A DNA stretch of 64,000 nt, from the NCBI RefSeq assembly GCF_004341505.2, contig NZ_SLYP02000001.1, forward strand, positions 3,124,501-3,188,500. The letters are read 5' to 3'. Positions 9,401 to 17,231 of this stretch are shown here, piece by piece; position 1 is the stretch's first letter, and each line of letters begins with the position of its first letter. The position numbers and the translations under genes are program-made. This DNA is from Sphingomonas sp. JUb134 (lineage in GTDB: Bacteria > Pseudomonadota > Alphaproteobacteria > Sphingomonadales > Sphingomonadaceae). The notes beneath the pieces were generated by a model, which made no database searches, was not told the origin of the DNA, and worked only from the letters and a program-made list of their open reading frames with translations.

Positions 9401-9577
9401 AGCTTCGACATCAGCAAGCAGATGACGTTCCGCCTCGCGGCAAACAACATCTTCGACAAGGACCCGCCGATCATCCCGGACAGCCGTGCCCAGATCGGCC
9501 TGCTGCGCGGCAACACGATCATGGGCTACGACCTGCTCGGTCGCCAGCTCGTCGCCGGTGTGTCCGTGCGGATGTAA
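6488..9577 (+). CDS. TonB-dependent outer-membrane receptor
   Basis: A 1,029-residue protein. It has a signal peptide ([24 protein letters not shown]), a linker, the TonB-box-like NVIVTGTRI, a plug domain ([64 protein letters not shown]) and a beta-barrel that ends with an in-frame repeat of strands ([13 protein letters not shown] ... VAGVSVRM). There is no STN domain and no sigma/anti-sigma pair nearby. The likely role is active import of oligosaccharides or chelates. The neighbouring GH115 suggests glucuronoxylan fragments, which is inference. The start at ATG 6488 is fixed by the signal peptide; in-frame codons further upstream encode none. A strong terminator follows at 9591. Confidence 0.9.
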   Translation: [1029 protein letters not shown]

Positions 9578-9590
9578 CCCAGACGACGGC

Positions 9591-9620
9591 CGCCCCCCGG
9601 AAGATGGCTTCCGGGGGGCG
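9591..9620 (+). terminator. Hairpin terminator after TonB-dependent receptor
   Basis: A perfect 13-bp GC-rich stem (CGCCCCCCGGAAG and its complement) with a four-base loop ATGG begins 14 bp after the receptor stop codon. No T-run follows, so it may act as a bidirectional or Rho-assisted terminator. The remaining 190 bp up to the IS66 end show nothing recognisable. Confidence 0.6.
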
Positions 9621-9837
9621 TACGCCCAGGATCGCGCTTCGCCGCACGACGCGGCCTCTCTCCCTCGATCGCACGGCAGCAGCGCTTCGCCCGGAAACCG
9701 CAGCGCCAGTCCGCCAGTTGCGAAATCCGCCCGACAATAGATGGCCTTCTTCGGAACCACCTGAGCCGGTTCGACGCATGGCCGCCAACCGTTCTCGCGA
9801 CGAGAAACCCAGTAAGCGTGGCCGGTAGGCCGCCTTG

Positions 9838-10440
9838 TTATTGCGGCCGGCTCTTCTGGTAGGCGAGCTTGCCAGCATGGCGGCGGATGGCGATGGCGGC
9901 GACGGCGCGCCGGGTGAAGCGTTCGTCGATGTCGTCAGGGTTGTAAGGGCCGCCATACCAGTTGCGCAGTCGGTCGTGTTCCTCGTGAGTGGGGTCGCCC
10001 ATGGCGTCGAGGAACATCTCGTATCCGGGCAAGCCACCGACATCCTCGGGTGGACAGCGCCGTTCGCCGGCGACGAAGCGCGGGTATTTGACGTCAGGCT
10101 CGCCGGGGCCGACCGTTTCCACGGTGATGGTGTGCCGCCAGTCGTCGCCCATGTCGTAGGTGTAGACGAGTTCTTTCATGCCCCGGTCGAGGAGGGCGGC
10201 GAGCTTCACGTTCTTGGCGGCCGCCATGCCGCTTTCCGACCACATCGGGTCCGGCACGCCGTAGCGGTGGTCGCCGGCCTCGAAGTGCCAGAGATGACAG
10301 TTCTCCCAGCCCATCGCAGCCTGGACGACATCGTGGAGCATCTTGAGGCTGGCGGTGACCGGCACGTCGACCCGGCGCCAGATGGCGGGTTCGATGTTGT
10401 CCAGGACGAGGTGCAGGCGGGCAACGGTTTCGGCGCTCAT
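9838..10440 (-). CDS. Plasmid pRiA4b ORF-3 family protein (IS66 passenger gene)
   Basis: A 200-residue protein starting MSAETVARLHL. It contains the pRiA4b ORF-3 fold signature: LDNIEPAIWRRVDVP, LHDVVQAAMGWENCHLWHFE, ELVYTYDMGDDWRHTITVE and CPPEDVGGLPGYEMFLDAM. The domain is widespread in mobile DNA and its function is unknown. Here it is carried inside the IS66 element between tnpC and the terminal repeat. Its ATG overlaps the tnpC stop (ATGA), so it would be translated with the transposase. An identical copy lies at 51192-51794. Confidence 0.85.
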   Translation of the reverse strand: MSAETVARLHLVLDNIEPAIWRRVDVPVTASLKMLHDVVQAAMGWENCHLWHFEAGDHRYGVPDPMWSESGMAAAKNVKLAALLDRGMKELVYTYDMGDDWRHTITVETVGPGEPDVKYPRFVAGERRCPPEDVGGLPGYEMFLDAMGDPTHEEHDRLRNWYGGPYNPDDIDERFTRRAVAAIAIRRHAGKLAYQKSRPQ

Positions 10441-11462
10441 GCCGCCAGCCTGGCAGGTTCGCGAGCCCAGTTCCACGGCATGAGCTCGTCCCAGCGGCTG
10501 GCGGGCCAGTCGTCGGCGACCCTGGCGATGACGTCGGCGATGTACGCCTGCGGGTCAACGCTGTTGGCCTTGCAGGTCTGGATGACGGTGTAGATCGCGG
10601 CGGCACGCTCGCCGCCCGCCCTGGAGCCGGCGAACAGCCAGTTGCGGCGACCAACGGCGACGCCGCGCAGGGCACGCTCGGCGATGTTGTTGTCGATCTC
10701 CAGGCGGCCGTCGTCGAGGAAGCGGCACAGTGCCGGCCAGCGTTTGGTGCCATAGGCGATGGCCTTGGCCATATCGGACTTGGGCGACAGGCGACGAAGG
10801 GCAGCGTCGAGCACCTCGCGCAAGGCGCCGACCAACGGCTTGGTTCGGTCCTGTCGCACTCGGTGCCGGACATCCGGTGGCTGGTCGCGCACCTCGGCTT
10901 CGACGGCATAGAGCGCGCCGAAGCGCTGGAGGATGTCGGTGGTCAGCGGCGTGGGGATGCGCTCGTGCAGGTCGAACACCTTGCGCCGGTAATGCGCCCA
11001 GCACGCTACCTCGGTGACACCGCTGCGGTACAGCCCGTCATAACCGGCATAGGCATCGGCCTGGAGGAAGCCGCGGAAGCCGGCGAGATGCGTCTGCGGG
11101 TGCGCGGCGGTCCGGTCGGGTGTGAAGCGATACCAGGTCGCGGGCGGCGCCGTGCTGCCGGACGCGCGGTCATCGGCCGCGTATACCCACAGCCGCCCGG
11201 TCGCGGTCTTGCCTCGGCCCGGGTCGAGCACCGGCACCGGCGTGTCGTCCGCATGGATCTTGTCTGCGGTCAAGACAGCATCACGGATACGGCTGACGAC
11301 CGGGTCGAGCAGGACTGCGGCCTGCCCGGTCCAGCCGGCAAGGGTGGAGCGGTCGATGTCGAGGCCCTGCGCCGCCATCATCTCGGCCTGACGATAGAGC
11401 GGCAGATGGTGGTCGAACTTGGAAACGACGACATGCGCCAGCGTGGCGAAGGTCGCCTTGCC
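10437..11462 (-). pseudogene. tnpC: IS66 transposase TnpC, N-terminally truncated
   Basis: This is the C-terminal two-thirds of TnpC, beginning at GKATFATLAHVVVSKF and ending PARLAA; residues are identical to the intact copy at 49651-51195. It keeps the DDE-type catalytic region (ADDTPVPVLDPGRG, LQADAYAGYDGLY, DNNIAERALRGVAVGRRNWLFAGS) but has lost the N-terminal helix-turn-helix and zinc-binding parts. The reading frame stays open beyond 11462 into foreign sequence, which could yield a fused but presumably inactive protein. Confidence 0.9.
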
Positions 11463-11747
11463 TGGGACAGCTTCTTCCATCTCTCGCCAGAAGACCAACG
11501 CAGCATGTTCGCGCGCTTTCAGGCGCACGCCGCACCCGGCGCGGCGCTGATGTTCACCAGCGGCGACGTCGAGGGCGTCGCGATCGGCGAACTTCAGGGC
11601 GATCCGCTCTATCATGGCAGCCTAAACGAGGCGGAATACCGGGCGCTGCTGGAGACGCATGGGTTCGATGTGGCCGCGCATGTGGCCCAGGACCCAACCT
11701 GTGGCTACCGCACGGTGTGGTTGGCCCGGCAGCGGGACACACCGTAA
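11463..11747 (+). pseudogene. SAM-dependent methyltransferase, C-terminal fragment
   Basis: Reading rightward from the broken IS66 end, 94 codons encode WDSFFHLSPEDQRSMFARF, then GAALMFTSGDVEG, DPLYHGSLNEAEYRALLETHGF and a CGYRTVWLARQ end. The first motif is the post-IV segment typical of class I SAM-dependent methyltransferases; the SAM-binding glycine loop is missing. It is the 3' remnant of a gene whose front was removed in the rearrangement that truncated IS66. It is not expected to be functional. Confidence 0.7.
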
Positions 11748-11973
11748 CCGATACGGGATCGGCTCCGGCCTCAACATTCTGGCCCGGCCTGAAGGCTGAC
11801 CTATCAGTGAACGCTCCTGTCGCTCGGCTCGCCTCACCATCGCCTCTTCAGCTTGCCACGATCCCCGGAACATCATGCTCAACCACAAACCGGTGGAGGC
11901 TGTTGAAAAACAGGTGCTTGCGACCGTGACGAGGGCGTGATTCACTCCTGCAAGGCGGCAGGGGATCACGGAC

Positions 11974-12172
11974 ATGATGGGTCGGCAGGTGGCACAGGGC
12001 GCGCTGTTCTACGGCTTCCGGCTCGATGAGCATGTGCCGGTCGACCACCTGCTCCGACGCATCGACGGCGTGTTGGACTTCGGCTTTGTGCGCGAGGCGC
12101 TGGCAGCCAGCTACAGCACGAGCGGGCGGCCCTCGATCGATCCGGAATTGATGCTCAGGATGCTGTTGATTG
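11974..12172 (+). pseudogene. IS1182-family transposase, N-terminal fragment
   Basis: Sixty-six codons starting MMGRQVAQGALFYGF resemble the N-terminus of IS1182-type transposases: LDEHVPVDHLLRRIDGVLDF, then GRPSIDPELMLRMLLI. The frame is cut at 12172 by the terminus of the IS21 element. Upstream at about 11904, a GTTGAAAAAC motif may belong to the element's own left end. The remainder of the element is not in the window. Confidence 0.75.
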
Positions 12173-12280
12173 TGTGAAGGGCGGTGACAAACCAGGCCAC
12201 AGGACCGCCGGCGCAGTGCCGTCGGGGGCGGAGTAAAATCCGGCCAGTTGGTAAGCTGCTCCCTTTGCGGAGCGGCGGGG

Positions 12281-13768
12281 ATGTTTGTCGTGGAGAGCTA
12301 CGCAGCGGTCAGACGGTTTGTATTTGTCGAGGGGCATAGTCGCCGGGAAGCGGCGGAGGTGTTCGGGCTGAACCGGGATACGGTACGCAAGATGTGCCTG
12401 TATTCGGCGCCTCCTGGATACCGCCGGACGAAACCTCCGACCAAGCCGAAGCTCGGGACGCTGCTACCGGTTATCGACGCAATCCTGGCAGCCGACCGCG
12501 AGGCGCCGGGCAAGCAGCAGCACACGGCCAAGCGGATCTTTGAGCGGCTGCGCGACGAGCATGGCTATACGGGCGGCTACACGATGGTGAAGGACCATGT
12601 GCGGCTGTGCAGGGCCCGCGGGCGCGAGACCTTCGTGCCGCTGGCGCACCCGCCGGGGCATGCACAGGTCGACTTTGGCGAGGCGGTCGCGGTCGTCGGC
12701 GGGGAGCGGATGAAGATCCACTATTTCTGCATGTCGCTGCCGCAGTCGGATGCCTGCTTCTTCAAGGCGTATCCGCGCGAGACGACCGAGGCGTTTCTTG
12801 ACGGGCACGTGTCGGCATTCGCGTTCTTCGGGGGCGTGCCGCTGTCCATCCTCTACGACAACACAACCATCGCCGTGGCAAAGATCTGCGGCGATGGAAC
12901 GCGCGAGCGCACACGCGCCTTCACCGAGTTGGTCAGCCACTACCTGTTTCAGGACCGTTTTGCGCGTCCAGCGCGAGGCAACGACAAAGGCAAGGTCGAG
13001 GGGCTGGTGAAGTTTGCGCGCAACAACTTCATGGTGCCCGTGCCGGTCGCTGCCAATTTCGATGTCCTGAACGCCAGGTTCGAGGAGTCCTGCCGTACGC
13101 GCCAGGGCGAGCATGCCGGTCAGCACGCGCAGACCATTGCCGAGCGGCTGGCGGCAGACGTATCGGCATTGCGCACGCTGCCGTCCGTACCACTGGAGCC
13201 ATGCGAGAAACGCGCGGCGCGCGTGTCGTCGACCGCGATGGTGCGCTACCGGACCAACGACTATTCGGTGCCGACCGCGTACGGCTACCGCGACGTGATG
13301 GTGAAGGGGTTCGTCGACGAGGTCGTCATCATATGCGCGGGCGAAGAGATTGCCCGGCACGCGCGTTGCTACGACGAAGGCGTATTCGTCTCCAACCCAC
13401 TGCACTATCTCGCGCTCATCGAGACCAAGCCCGGTGCGCTCGACCAGGCGGCAGCCCTTCAGGACTGGAACCTGCCGGACATCTTCCAGCATCTGCGCCA
13501 CCTGCTCGAGGCCCGGATGGGCAACAAGGGTAAACGCGAGTTCATCCAGGTGCTGCGGCTGCTCGAGGCGATGCCGCTTCCCATCGTCACGGATGCCGTG
13601 ACCGAGGCAGTCCAGTTGGGCGCACCTGGTTTTGACGCGGTAAAACTCATCGCGCTGGCGCGTATCGAGCGCCGTCCGCCGCGCCTGGATTTAGCGGCGT
13701 ATCCGCACGTGCCCAAGATGGACGTCAAAACGACGTGCGCGGCCGACTATGCGGTGCTGGCAGCATGA
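12281..13768 (+). CDS. istA: IS21 transposase IstA
   Basis: A 495-residue protein starting MFVVESYAAVRRF. It has an N-terminal helix-turn-helix (GHSRREAAEVFGLNRDTVRKM) and the integrase core with catalytic acidic residues in QVDFGEAV, LYDNTTIAV and NDKGKVEGLV, followed by a C-terminal beta domain (MVRYRTNDYSVP). It catalyses DNA cleavage and strand transfer together with IstB. The ATG at 12281 is preferred over the upstream GTG because it lies next to a GGCGGGG and matches family N-termini. Its stop overlaps the istB start (ATGA). Confidence 0.9.
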   Translation: MFVVESYAAVRRFVFVEGHSRREAAEVFGLNRDTVRKMCLYSAPPGYRRTKPPTKPKLGTLLPVIDAILAADREAPGKQQHTAKRIFERLRDEHGYTGGYTMVKDHVRLCRARGRETFVPLAHPPGHAQVDFGEAVAVVGGERMKIHYFCMSLPQSDACFFKAYPRETTEAFLDGHVSAFAFFGGVPLSILYDNTTIAVAKICGDGTRERTRAFTELVSHYLFQDRFARPARGNDKGKVEGLVKFARNNFMVPVPVAANFDVLNARFEESCRTRQGEHAGQHAQTIAERLAADVSALRTLPSVPLEPCEKRAARVSSTAMVRYRTNDYSVPTAYGYRDVMVKGFVDEVVIICAGEEIARHARCYDEGVFVSNPLHYLALIETKPGALDQAAALQDWNLPDIFQHLRHLLEARMGNKGKREFIQVLRLLEAMPLPIVTDAVTEAVQLGAPGFDAVKLIALARIERRPPRLDLAAYPHVPKMDVKTTCAADYAVLAA

Positions 13769-14616
13769 CGGACAAGGACGCCATGCCGGTGGGCACGACC
13801 GCAGGTACGCCACAGGTGCTGCTCGCCCATCATCTCAAACAACTCAAACTGCCAACCGTTCTGCGCGAGTACGAAAAGGTCGCGCGCGAATGCGCGCAAG
13901 GCGGGGTCGACCACACGCGCTACCTGTTGCGGCTTATCGAGTTGGAGCTCATCGACCGCGAGCGCCGGACCATCGAACGACGGATCCGCGCAGCCCGTTT
14001 CCCGGCTGTGAAGAGCTTCGACACCTTCGAGTTCACCGCCATCCCCAGCCTGAACAAGATGATGGTGGTCGAGCTCGCACGGTGCGAATATATCCTGCGC
14101 CGCGAGAACGTCATTGCGCTCGGCAACAGCGGGACAGGCAAGACGCATGTAGCCCTCGCGCTCGGCCTGGCGGCTTGCCAGAAGGGCTTCACAGTCGCCT
14201 TCACTACCGCGGCCTCGCTGGTGAACCAGTTGATGGAGGCGCGAGACGAGCGACGGCTGCTCAAGCTCCAACGCGAGATGGCGGCCGTGAAGCTGCTCGT
14301 CGTCGATGAACTCGGCTACGTCCCGTTGTCCCCGACCGGCGCCGAACTGCTCTTCGAGGTGCTGTCGCAGCGCTACGAGCGCGGCTCGACCATCATCACC
14401 TCCAACCTGCCGTTCGAGGACTGGACGCAGGTGCTCGCCTCCGAGCGGCTGACCGGCGCACTGCTCGACCGGCTCACCCACCATGCCACCATCCTGACCA
14501 TGAACGGCGACAGCTATCGCCTCAAGCAGTCCACCGGACGCAAACGTCGCGGGGCGGAGCAAAACCAGGCCAGTGCCCTGTCCGACCCGGACACCGGTGA
14601 GATATTATCTTCCTGA
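13765..14616 (+). CDS. istB: IS21 helper ATPase IstB
   Basis: A 283-residue AAA+ ATPase. It carries a Walker A motif GNSGTGKT at residues 120-127, a Walker B segment LLVVDELGYV and a C-terminal sensor region. IstB assembles on DNA and directs IstA to target sites. The start overlaps the istA stop. Compared with the other copy at 52918-53769, I see one synonymous change (GAA here, GAG there, at 13977), which suggests a recent duplication. Confidence 0.92.
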   Translation: MTDKDAMPVGTTAGTPQVLLAHHLKQLKLPTVLREYEKVARECAQGGVDHTRYLLRLIELELIDRERRTIERRIRAARFPAVKSFDTFEFTAIPSLNKMMVVELARCEYILRRENVIALGNSGTGKTHVALALGLAACQKGFTVAFTTAASLVNQLMEARDERRLLKLQREMAAVKLLVVDELGYVPLSPTGAELLFEVLSQRYERGSTIITSNLPFEDWTQVLASERLTGALLDRLTHHATILTMNGDSYRLKQSTGRKRRGAEQNQASALSDPDTGEILSS

Positions 14617-14637
14617 CCATCAGGCCGAGGACGGCAA

Positions 14638-14677
14638 CGATATGAAAAGGGCCCCGATCGGGGCCCTTTTCATATCG
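14638..14677. terminator. Perfect 40-bp palindrome in IS21, terminator-like
   Basis: An uninterrupted 40-bp palindrome lies 21 bp after istB. Its outer part is AT-rich (CGATATGAAAAG) and the centre is GGGCCCCGATCGGGGCCC, followed by CTTTTCATATCG. The GC core plus the TTTT on either side would terminate transcription in both directions and protect the element from readthrough. The same palindrome is at 52857-52896 in the other copy. Confidence 0.6.
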
Positions 14678-14745
14678 TCAGCGCGCGCCTCAAGTGGCCT
14701 GCTTTTACTCCGCCCCGCTGGCCTGGTTTTGCTCCGCCGTTGACA

Positions 14746-15349
14746 GGTGGGGCTGGATGTATCTGTCGACCGTGCTCGACGACTTCTCGCGCTACATCAT
14801 CGCCTGGAAGCTGTGCACCAACATGCGAGCCGAGGACGTCACCGACACGCTGGACCTCGCCCTGGCGGCTTCTGGTTGCGACAGCGCCACGGTGCTGCAC
14901 AAACCCCGGCTACTCAGCGATAATGGCCCCAGCTACATCGCGGGTGAGCTGGCGGAATACATCGAGGCCCGGAAGATGAGCCATGTCCGCGGCGCCCCGT
15001 GTCATCCCCAAACCCAGGGCAAGATCGAGCGCTGGCACCAGACCCTGAAAAACCGCATCTTGCTGGAAAACTACTTCCTGCCCGGCGACCTCGAAGCCCA
15101 CATCGAGGCCTTCGTCGAGCACTACAATCACCAGCGATACCACGAGAGCCTGGCCAACGTGACGCCTGCCGACGCCTACTTCGGCAGGGCTCCGGCAATC
15201 ATCAAACTGCGCGAAAGGATCAAGCGACAGACCATCGAACATCGGCGCTTGCAGCACCGCAAGTTCGCCGCCTAACATCAACCCCCTGACGAGGTCCGCA
15301 CTCCGCTAATCTACGCCGCGAGTTGTGCCGAATGTTCTGACGACGGACA
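14746..15349 (+). mobile_element. Partial IS3-family element (3' part)
   Basis: These 604 bp are the inverted counterpart of 19658-20261 in the complete IS3 element and share its terminal repeat, ending at 15349 with GACGACGGACA. The left part is missing and replaced by the IS21 end. At least one base differs from the complete copy (position 14991, changing Cys to Gly in OrfB). Its outer end interrupts the thioredoxin-reductase-like gene at 15350. Confidence 0.88.
14748..15275 (+). pseudogene. IS3-family transposase OrfB, C-terminal fragment
   Basis: The fragment begins WGWMYLSTVLDDFSRYIIAW and runs to the natural stop after HRRLQHRKFAA. It retains two of the three DDE residues (the second Asp in LLSDNGPSY and the Glu in QGKIERWHQT). 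The first Asp, in the MWQTDFTYF region, is lost, so it cannot be active. Confidence 0.88.
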
Positions 15350-16387
15350 GGGTCGGCGATAGCTTGCCCCCGAGGCGATCACGATCGCCTTGGAGATCAC
15401 GCGGGTGCCCCCCGCGATTTCGAGCGTCAGTTCCTTGCCCGAGCAGTCGAGCCGGTCGACATGCATCGGGACGGCGATCTCCGCGCCAAACTTGATCGCC
15501 TGATTGAAGGCGCGGCCAACCAGCGCACGACCGGAAATCCCAGTCGGGAAGCCCAGATAATTCTCGATCCGCGACGAGGCCCCGGCTTGGCCCCCTGTGT
15601 TGCGCCCGTCAAAGACGACTACCGAGAGCCCCTCCGACGCGGCATAGACGGCCGCCGCCAGCCCGGCCGGACCGGCACCGACGATCGCGACATCGAACCG
15701 CGCGCCATCCTTGATCGACGGCGTAATGCCGAGGCAGGTCGCGAGCTCGAGTTCGGTCGGATCGCGCAGGAAAGTGCCGTCAGGGCAGACGATCAGCGGC
15801 AGTTCGGCCGCTGATATACCAAGCCGCTCGATCAGCGCCTTGCCTTCTGCGTCGGTCGTCGCGTCCAGCACGAGGTTGGGATAGCCGGCACGGGTGAGGA
15901 ACACCTGCAGCCGAACAACTTTCGGGTTCGAGGGAGCTCCCACCAGGATAGTCCCGGCCTCCGCGTCCTCGATGAGCTCGACCCGGCGCAGGATGAGCGC
16001 GCGCATGACGATTTCGCCGAGATCGGCTGTCCCGATCATCAACGCACGAAGGTGCGGTGCGTCGAACGGGATGGCGATGCAGCCATCAGACCCCGCGCGC
16101 CCTGCCGAGATGGAAGGACGGCCGGCCAGGGCGTTCACCTCGCCGCTAAACTGGCCGACACCGTAACTCGTGACGGATGTCTCGCCGCTAAGGCCGCGTC
16201 GCCGGGTCAGCTCGATCTCACCTTCGATCACGAGCCATGAGGGAGTGCCGACGGCCCCGATCGAAAAGACAGCCTCGCCGGGCGCGAAGCGTTGCTCCGG
16301 ACCGCTCGCGAACCTGCGCGCGCTGTCGACCTGGTGGGCGGTCAGCGTCGGGAAGATCTGGTCTTTGCGGGTTTCCAAAATGCCCAT
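15350..16387 (-). pseudogene. Cyclic-nucleotide-domain thioredoxin-reductase-like protein, 3' truncated by IS3
   Basis: The gene starts MGILETRKDQIFPTL and has three parts. An N-terminal cyclic-nucleotide-binding-like domain (residues about 15-135, FAPGEAVFSIG, SYGVGQFSGEVNALAGRP) is followed by a thioredoxin/glutaredoxin-like middle (residues about 145-220). A Rossmann FAD domain then follows (DVAIVGAGPAGLAAAVYAA, GGQAGASSRIENYLGFP). The known architecture continues with an NADPH domain carrying the redox-active CxxC, which is missing: the frame enters the IS3 end at 15349 after ASGASYRRP and stops within it at 15311. The truncated product keeps FAD binding at best. It is divergent from the monooxygenase gene. 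Confidence 0.85.
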
Positions 16388-16586
16388 GGGAACGCTAATC
16401 CTCGACGAGTTCGTGTTGTCAGATGCTGCGGGGCGCCGGCTCGCTCCCGCAAGCTTCGCTCTGCGCGATGATTTGGCAAGGGCGCGGACTGTGCCTCCGC
16501 GCACAAGCATGTTTCACTCTCTCCGGTTGCCCTGCGCTGCGGGGAGTGTGAGCGTGCCGACGAACCCGCTGAGAAAGGACCGCCAA

Positions 16587-17231
16587 TTGTCCTCCCATGT
16601 GAAGATCGTTGCTGTGCTCGGCGCCAAGCCTGGCAAGGCTGATGCGCTCGAGGCGCTGCTGCGTGGAATGTTGGCGCCAAGCCGGGCCGAAACCGGCAAC
16701 CTGCGATATGATCTCTGGCAGGAGCCTGCACCGTCTGGTCGGATCGTGCTCGACGAGCTCTATACCGATCAGGCGGCGATCGACGCCCACCGGGCGACCC
16801 CGCACTTCCAGAGCTATCTGGGACAGATCGAGGGGCTCGCCGAACGGCTGGCGGTCGTTGTCCATCCCCTCGACATAGGCCGAACGAAGCTCCTCGCCGT
16901 TCATTCGAGACTGCCTGCAATTGTCGGTAGAAGTTCGGAGACGGTCGGATGGATATGCACGGTCTGCCGCAGGCGATCAGCGGTGGCGTCGTTCGCCATC
17001 ATATCGAGGATGCAATGGATCGCCTCGTCGCCAGAGGTGCCTAATATCGTTCCGCCCAAAATCCGGTCCGTCTCCGCGTCGACCACGATTTCCATGAACC
17101 CTGCCGTCTCATCTTTCTCCACCGCACGCCCTACCCTCGACATGGGGCGGCGGCCGACCTTTACGCTGCGCCCTGACGATCGCGCCTTATCCGCGCTGAT
17201 TCCGACCCGGCCGAGAGGCGGGTCGGTGTAG
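16587..17231 (+). CDS. Antibiotic-biosynthesis-monooxygenase-type (quinol monooxygenase-like) protein with odd C-terminal extension
   Basis: The first 95 or so residues (SSHVKIVAVLGAKPGKADALEALLRGML, then TGNLRYDLWQEPA, LDELYTDQAAIDAHRATPHFQSYL) are a clear ABM/YgiN-like domain, usually a dimeric cofactor-free monooxygenase acting on quinols. The TTG start at 16587 is chosen because an AAAGGA lies 7 bases upstream. The frame continues about 115 residues beyond the domain, antisense to the 3' half of the FAD oxidoreductase gene. Either the gene lost its stop codon by a small indel near 16900 or the extension is translated; I favour the first. Family members end close to the point where the overlap begins. 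Confidence 0.65.
   Translation: MSSHVKIVAVLGAKPGKADALEALLRGMLAPSRAETGNLRYDLWQEPAPSGRIVLDELYTDQAAIDAHRATPHFQSYLGQIEGLAERLAVVVHPLDIGRTKLLAVHSRLPAIVGRSSETVGWICTVCRRRSAVASFAIISRMQWIASSPEVPNIVPPKIRSVSASTTISMNPAVSSFSTARPTLDMGRRPTFTLRPDDRALSALIPTRPRGGSV

Larger units (their letters stand above)
9812..11462 (-). mobile_element. Truncated IS66-family element (right part only)
   Basis: These 1,651 bp are the inverted counterpart of 50170-51820, the right part of the complete IS66 element; both segments have exactly the same length and encode identical proteins. The intact terminus is at 9812 (GTAAGCGTGGCCGG). The element lacks tnpA, tnpB and the first part of tnpC, and breaks off at 11462 inside tnpC, where a methyltransferase fragment begins. 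No target-site duplication is recoverable because one end is missing. Confidence 0.9.
12173..14745 (+). mobile_element. Complete IS21-family element, left copy
   Basis: A 2,573-bp element carrying istA and istB. The ends are TGTGAAGGGCGG at the left and, as reverse complement, TGTCAACGGCGG at the right, pairing at 21 of 26 terminal positions. Sub-terminal repeats resembling GGCGGAGNAAAANCCGGCCA occur at both ends, as expected for IstA-binding sites. The left flank is an IS1182 remnant and the right flank is an IS3 remnant, with no direct target duplication, so the element was reshuffled after insertion. An inverted copy of equal length lies at 52789-55361. Confidence 0.9.

Noticed and set aside
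10863..11462. Methyltransferase N-terminal extension across the IS66 tnpC on the plus strand
   Set aside because: The open frame continues leftward only by chance through the antisense of tnpC; methyltransferase-like residues begin at 11463.
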